Under the pieces are notes generated by a model. That model did not search any database, was not told the DNA's origin, and was given only the letters and a program-made list of their open reading frames with translations. The position numbers and the translations under genes are program-made. A DNA stretch of 64,000 bases from Apiotrichum sp. Y4204 (Eukaryota; Basidiomycota; Tremellomycetes; Trichosporonales; Trichosporonaceae): assembly GCA_025531455.1 (NCBI GenBank), contig JAMYHL010000056.1, forward strand, positions 1-64,000. Direction: 5' to 3'. Shown here in pieces: positions 58,052 through 64,000 of this stretch. Every line of letters starts with the position of its first letter. Position 1 is the stretch's first letter.

Positions 58052-61000
58052 TCTATGCCTTATGTCAGTACAGGGCAAGATGGTACTAAAGGCGATGGCG
58101 AGATCGTGATAGAATGAAGTGTTTACAGCAATGCAAGCAACTCGCCAGTTGGGACTACTAGCGAGAGAGTGGGATGGAATGTGGACAACAAGTCTCTTGG
58201 GGAAAATGTGAGGAATGTGCGGCTGCTGCGATTGGGTAAAGGGCAGAGCAGTGACAGGCAATGTCAAGTGGGCTTTGAGGGATGTACTACGAATTAGACA
58301 CTGTCGGCCTTGGGTGGGGGTGGGGTGAGATGATGACACTCTGGATCGATGATGACGACGATGACGATGGCAAGGATGGAGCACGCAGGGAGAAGAGTGC
58401 GCAGGGGACGGACAACGGTGCCGCCGCACGGGAAGTGACGGCGACGGAGTTGGCGGTAAATGTGCCGAGGAGTGATGGTGATAACAGGTTACTGATCACT
58501 GCCTCGGCAGCGCAGTGTGTTGGTTGGATCGTATCTGATGAGATCCGCGAGGGGATTGAAAAAGGAAACATGGAGGAAAACGGAGGAATCTGGCAGTGGG
58601 GGTGATACTGATTAACACTTGCCATGTGATGAGATCACGCTCAAACACCTCGTGATATGATGATGTTTGGTTCAGGCTTCTGCGATGACAAGACGAGATG
58701 GAGAGGAGAGGAAGCAAGAACAAAAAGGACGCGAGGAGTACGCGGAGGCGACGGAGAGGGAACGGAGACACGGCGAGATACACTTTTCACACACACTTTT
58801 CTCACCACAGAGGATGGGACGCCGAGCAGAGGGCGGCTGGATGTAGAGGGACGGAAGGGGAGCAGGGAGATCTAGGTAGAAGGGGGGCAAAGTGGGGATG
58901 ATGATGAATAATGTACAACGATGATGAACGATGACTCATTACTCGTTCAAAATCCTCTCCCCTCGCTCCCCTTCCCCTCCCCCCCTCGTGCATCAGACGC
59001 CCCTGGCAAGCCGTACATTTCCTCCCGCAAGAAGACACGATTCTGATCACAATGACTCACCAGAGATGGTAGACAAAGGGATGGTCCTGTTGCCCAAATC
59101 ACGTTGGGGGACCTTGTATTATGAGCTATGCACGGTGCGTGCAGCTGCTGGTAATCTTGTTTGTGCGTGTCGCTAATGCGATGCAACAAAGAAAGTCGTG
59201 TTAACGAGAGGCGAGTCGGAGATTAACCAAGCCTTAGGAAGACGAAGGAGGTACGTCAGAGGCGGGCCGTGCGCAACGAGGTGACACCAACGGAGGCGTA
59301 AAGCAAGCGCGACCGGTGCGTAAGGTGCGGAGCAATCTGGGCCCGAGCGGCAAGTCGCGAGGCGGTAGATGGTTTGGTGAAGGTGGCCGTGGGCGTGCGG
59401 CCGGAGTCCACGTTGGCGTTGACGACGGCGTGGAGTGAGTGGATGCGGGCGGGTGAGAGCGCTGCGGTGGGAACAGTTCGGGGATCGGTCACAGACGATG
59501 GATGTGTGGAGTTGTGGAGTCTGCGATAGAGAGAGCGCGAGAGAGAGCAAACCACGAGAGCGACAGAGTCGTTGATGGATGCTCAAAGGTCGACACTGGC
59601 TGTTTATCGGAGAACGTCGTCGACGTTGGCCAGTCAATGCAGTCAATTGCACAATCGGGCGGGCCGAGACGGATTGACAAGAGGGTCTGGATCTGCGCGC
59701 ACGGATGGAACGGATGCGCAGGGCAGGGAATAGTCGGTGGCGTCGATCACAGGCGTGAGACTGTGACAAAGCTCTGTGTGTGTGTGACTCGCCGAGTACA
59801 AATATACAGCAGGCGAAAAAAAAAGGAAAAAAAAAAAAAAAAAAAGGTTGCTCGTTGCGTCTGTGGCTCGCGAATGACTAATGTCGAGTCGGAGGCGCAG
59901 GAGAGATGACGCCCGATCGGTAGATGTGGGCAGCGTCCGGGTCGGTGTGTGTTGGCGTCCGCTTCCGATGCGGTGGAGAGACACGTTCACAGTACGGGGG
60001 ACACGAGTGATGTGTGCGGTGGTGGCGGCTGATGGCAATGTGATGCGCTCAATCAAATGTTGAGTGGATCGATGGCTGATGTTGGAGATGTGATGTGATG
60101 AGATGAGAGAGTAGGGATGTGGATGTGGAATGCGCTTTGCAAGTGGGGAAATATCAATTGAATGCTTGATGCTGGCTGGACTAAAGAGTACGGCTGTTCG
60201 CTGTGGTCGCTGGACAATGATGTCTCTTGGCCACTTGATATGGGGGATAAATTTCTCAACTTTGACCAGGAAGACTCAATGGAGAGCGCCGGCGCAGATG
60301 GTCCGGGCCAGACCATTATCAACAGTCATCGCCCGGCCCGAGATGCATTCATGCATTCATACAGATCCCGATTGGTGCACCTGCCCCAGGCGCAGTGCCG
60401 GTCACAGGATCAGCTGCGGAAGCAGGATCAGGATCAGGATAACACCAGATTGAGATGAGATACGCCGCGGTGGGCAACGCGCTCGAGGTTGCCCGACTTG
60501 CCTCATCATCTACTCACGACCGGGGCATCAACCCTCCCCATCATCACGCAGCAGCTAGGCACCCAAAGGGCCTTTGAAGGGCCCCAACGCCCATTGCCCT
60601 CCAGAGGCCACGGGTCATTGAGTCGCGTTGCCGTCCGTCCCTGTGCGCGCCACGGCGGCGATGATGCTCGACCGCCAGGGACGGGAAACGGCAGCTCGGG
60701 CACAACGACAGCACAACAAGCTCAGAGATGGCGTCATTGTCGTCATCGTCATCGCCACCACAAGTCCTGCGTGCTCCACCCCCGTGTTCCTCATACTCAT
60801 CTCCTTACACCGCGGCGCCAAATGCGTCAGAGCCGCAGACCTCACTCTCACAGCCTACTTTCTTTTCCGCCATTGGGTGTCACACTCGGAACAATCTCAC
60901 GCAAGGCAAGGCAAGACGTGTTGTCTCCTTGATGCGGTAAGATGCGCAGAGATGATGATTACAGCAACGCGTTGCCACGCGCGGCCCCGGATCCTGCGAT

Positions 61001-62581
61001 CCTGCTGCGCTCCACGGGCACGGCCGAACGGCCGTAGAGCCCGCCGGTGGCGCCGATCCCCTGCCGCGCCTGCCGCGCCTGCTGCTCCTGTCGCTGACGG
61101 TGCCGAGATTCTTCACCTTGCGAAACCCGCAGAGCTGCCGGGCGGCCAGCCATCCGCAACAACGCATCACATCACCCCGTACCGCGTGCGTGAGAGCTCG
61201 TCCTGATCCTGATCCTGTTGGTCCTTGGTCTTGGCTCCACGCTGCGGCGTGGAGCAATGACGCCGGACCCTAACGCTGGAAATGCGGCATGGATGCTGGA
61301 ACTTGCTATTGATGATGGAACCGCAGGGTGAAATGAGCCAGTGAGAGCTGATATCACCGATGGACAGGCCGTTTGATAACACCGATGGACGGGTGAGACA
61401 GTATCGCGAGTTTGACGTGTTGGCGTGTTGGCGTCCATGTCGCCGTAGTACCCTAGTGTCAGTTTCAACGGCATGTTCTCGTCGATTCCGTGTACGAGTG
61501 TATGAGCCTGTGCGCCTGTATCTGTTCGTCCGCCTCGGTGCTAGCGCAAATGCTTATGCGCTCATACCTTACCCAAGGCACTCCATCCAACAGCCTACGG
61601 AGCATTACCAGGTCGTGGCCGTTGCCCAAGAACAACAAACAACAAGGACAATGACATGATGACATAATCCCACTCACCCCGCCAAGCCCAGGCCGCCGAT
61701 TGCAGTGGACGGCGGAGCATCCGAGGCGCGATAGTCTTGGTAGTCAGCCTACATGTTTGCAGAGAGCAGCGATCAAGCATGATCCCAAATTCACTACGTG
61801 TTTGTCCAGCAGCAGTTCACACAGCTCAGGAGCGATACATGACCGCCCGCAGGCTCCGCGAACCGCAACGATGTCACCGCTCGATACGAATCGATGGCGT
61901 GCCCTCCCCATCCTCAGCGACAGCGACGGTCTCAGCACCTGACCCCTTCTCCCGACTCGCGATTAAGCGTAAACAAACAGCAGGATCAAAAGCAAATAAA
62001 AGCTTCCCAGCTTTAGAAAAACAGCTCCGCAGGCCCCGCGGCCGATCGGTCGCGCTTCTCGATCACAGCAATCTGGGCGCTACTTCCACCAGTCCACACC
62101 AGTCCACTCTGTCGCCACCGGCCCCACAAGCCGCTTATGATGCTTGTCGATGTGTCGAGGCATGCTCGCCGTGTGTACCGTAATGCCGTGGCCCCGGCTC
62201 CTTGCCTCGGCCCTGCCAGCGTCCCGTGACGTCACGTCCGTGGCGGATGGCTTGCCCGTCGAGGCTCAGGTGCGAAGTGTTAGGTGATGGTGTGGTATGT
62301 ATGTCATGACATTGCAGAAAACTGTAAATCCGAGGCAGTCGGGGCCTCCATGGGCCTGGCCACGATGGACCTCGCTCTGTAGCTCTCGATAGCAATCGCA
62401 TTCCGAGCTAGCTCGAGCTTCCGTCGTCTGTTGGTACACATCATTGCATTCGCTACAGTCGCCAGCGTTCTGCGGTGGATGGCGCTGGGCCGATCACGGA
62501 AATCCGATCCGTTCGTCCGTACTAACTTCACTACTGCACACTGAACACACTAATATTACCACCAACAATTTACTCCTCTCT
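58052..62581. other. 4.5-kb region without an assignable gene
   Basis: This is the longest gap in the window. On the minus strand it is C/T-rich for long stretches (58300-59000), with a GATGATGACGACGATGACGATGG run near 58345 and an interrupted A tract at 59816-59845. Open frames are short and low-complexity. It could be a long promoter and 5' leader of the coding segment downstream at 57.4-58.05 kb, or contain a non-coding transcript. No tRNA, rRNA or transposon sequence recognised. Confidence 0.4.
59816..59845. repeat. Interrupted poly(A)/poly(T) tract
   Basis: Nine A, two G, then nineteen A on the forward strand. On the minus strand it is a long T tract. Such tracts exclude nucleosomes in fungal promoters; it could also be an old poly(A) insertion, though I see no target-site duplication. 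Confidence 0.8.
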
Positions 62582-64000
62582 TTAGCGCGGGTGCGCGTAC
62601 GGCTGGGGCGACGCACGGTCGGGCGCGCCGTTCGGCGCAGCGAGGTACGGCCGCCAGTCGCCCTGCCGTGGGTACTCGCCGTGGTGCGGGTGCGGCGAGT
62701 GCACGGGGTGGCCGCTGTGGCTGCTGTGACTTGCATGGCTAGCGTGAGTCGCATGACTGGCGTGACTCGTGTGGCTCGTATGACTGCCGTGGGAGTTGTG
62801 TCGCACAGCAGTCGGCATGTGGTGCGGATGCGCAGCACTCAGCTGTCCGTGCCCGTGATGCATCGGCGCGAGACCGTTAGACGGAGGAGGGAAGGCACCG
62901 AGCTGTGGCAGCGGCGCGTCCCACCCGGGTCGATGGTGGTCGCGTGGATCGCGAATCTCGCGAGCCGGGTGCTCTCGGGGGTCGCGGATCTCACGGGCAG
63001 GGTGGTCGCGCGGGTCACGCATGTCCCGCGCCGGATGATGCGCCTCGCGAGGGTGGGGCTCACGGGCTGCGTGGTGCGCCTCCCGTGCTACAGGTGGCGG
63101 GCCCGAGGGCGGCGCCGGTGACCGGTGGTGAGAGTAGTAACTCGACGATTGGAGCGGCGGCGGACCCTCGCGTCCCTGTGGCCACGGATGCGGCTGCGGC
63201 TGAGCCGCAACAGTCGCGTATGAATATCCGGCGCTGGGGGCGCGGGCATAGCGATCATCTGGGCGTTCGCCAAACGAGCGTCTGCGCGACTCAAATGACG
63301 GTCGCCGGGCGGCCTCCAGCGACGGATGGCGGTCGTACGACTCGGTCCGGTGCGGATGGGCATACAGCGTTGCCCGCGATGATGGACGCGCCGGGGTGCC
63401 CTCAAACTCGCGCTCGTCGATCGTGCCATCGGAGATCACCGACTGTGTGTCAAATGGCTTGACATCCTTTGGCGGATCGTCGTTGAGCAGTGCTGAGATA
63501 CGCATACCACCTCCAGTGCGCGTCGGAAGAGACGCCGACTGTGCCGGGAGGTTGGGCTTCTGGTGCGGGGGACTCGGGGGGAAGACAGCCATGCGTGGCT
63601 CCGTGACACGAGGCTCAAAGCCGCGCCGCTCCGGTGGCACAGTCCCCGAGTACGCAGCGTACGCCTGGGCATGCGGCGACTGATGGGTATGGGCAGGGTG
63701 CGACGGATGGGCTGAGTGATGCGTCGGCGTTGGGAGTTGCTGCTGTTGGGGTGGCAAGGACTGTTGACGAGCCGGCGGCTGCGACTGCTGTCGCTTCTGT
63801 TGCGGAGGCACCTGCTGGGCTTGAGATAGTGTCTGTGGCGTTTGCGGCTGGGGAATACGGGGGAAGTCGGATGAGTAAGCATCACCAGGTACGCCGTTCA
63901 CCTTGACCTGCTGCACGCCGACCTCAGTTGAGGCAGGGAGCACGATGCCGGCAGCACGAAGCTGGTCAAGCGTGAGGTTGTAATGGTTGCGGACCTGGAT
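62582..64000 (-). CDS. Low-complexity protein, 3' part only (runs off the right edge)
   Basis: An open frame enters from beyond the window (IQVRNHYNLTLDQLRAAGIV at 63944-64000) and ends at 62582, giving at least 472 residues. The edge-proximal part looks structured. Next comes a Gln/Pro-rich stretch (QQVPPQQKRQQSQPPARQQ). Ser/Arg patches with RRPSFESRRRSFGE follow; RRxS motifs are possible basophilic kinase sites. Then a repeat of AREIRDPR-DHP units, a His/Ser/Ala repeat (SHTSHTSHASHATHASHASH), and a His/Pro-rich end. It may be a regulatory or RNA-binding scaffold. No domain is recognised, and the N-terminal domains lie outside the window. Confidence 0.8.
   Translation of the reverse strand: MQVRNHYNLTLDQLRAAGIVLPASTEVGVQQVKVNGVPGDAYSSDFPRIPQPQTPQTLSQAQQVPPQQKRQQSQPPARQQSLPPQQQQLPTPTHHSAHPSHPAHTHQSPHAQAYAAYSGTVPPERRGFEPRVTEPRMAVFPPSPPHQKPNLPAQSASLPTRTGGGMRISALLNDDPPKDVKPFDTQSVISDGTIDEREFEGTPARPSSRATLYAHPHRTESYDRHPSLEAARRPSFESRRRSFGERPDDRYARAPSAGYSYATVAAQPQPHPWPQGREGPPPLQSSSYYSHHRSPAPPSGPPPVAREAHHAAREPHPREAHHPARDMRDPRDHPAREIRDPREHPAREIRDPRDHHRPGWDAPLPQLGAFPPPSNGLAPMHHGHGQLSAAHPHHMPTAVRHNSHGSHTSHTSHASHATHASHASHSSHSGHPVHSPHPHHGEYPRQGDWRPYLAAPNGAPDRASPQPYAHPR

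Overview
This window is nuclear DNA from a basidiomycete yeast. Several things point to Tremellomycetes, plausibly the Trichosporonales. Genes are dense and intron-rich, with many introns of only 35-90 nt whose 3' ends have the form CTGAC-N(4-8)-AG. Coding sequence is GC-rich and intergenic DNA is short. The protein set is typical of a dikaryotic fungus. I found no rRNA, tRNA, CRISPR array, transposon or integrated virus.

Layout. 0-15 kb: a bromodomain protein (-) is divergent from a borate/bicarbonate-type transporter BOR1 (+). Then come the mitochondrial ATPase inhibitor (+), ESCRT-II VPS36 (+), a secreted ricin-B-type lectin (-), a two-domain chromate transporter (-) and a 90-aa cysteine-containing protein (-). 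15-29 kb: GPI1 (+), enolase (-), a 3.5-kb gene-poor stretch, a MYND-finger protein (+) and a membrane-anchored glycosyltransferase-like gene with an unresolved frame break (+). 29-42 kb: CTP synthase (+) and SUMO (-) tail to tail, a DDT/WHIM-like plus PHD chromatin protein (+), a long-chain acyl-CoA synthetase ending in a PTS1 tripeptide (-) and a PP2C phosphatase (-). 42-57 kb: ribosomal protein uL23 (+), a TANGO2/NRDE protein (-), GID8 (-) and WDR8 (+) on a shared promoter, DDI1 (-), an ECHDC3-like enoyl-CoA hydratase (-) and an SRK1/RCK2-type kinase (-). 57-64 kb: a partly resolved Ser/Thr/Pro-rich coding segment (-), about 4.5 kb with no clear gene, and the 3' part of a low-complexity protein that runs off the right edge (-).

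The genes are mostly housekeeping and do not form one cluster or pathway. Loose themes are ubiquitin and ubiquitin-like biology (VPS36, SUMO, GID8, DDI1) and membrane or lipid metabolism (GPI1, acyl-CoA synthetase, ECHDC3). The most notable findings concern gene structure. The enolase gene requires an intron with AT-AC ends next to a 16-nt microexon. The PP2C gene has its ATG alone in one exon, followed by a 22-nt microexon whose weak donor site is followed at once by a 12-nt U tract. Exon joins were worked out by eye from reading frame, splice consensus and family conservation, so exact boundaries are inferences unless stated otherwise.
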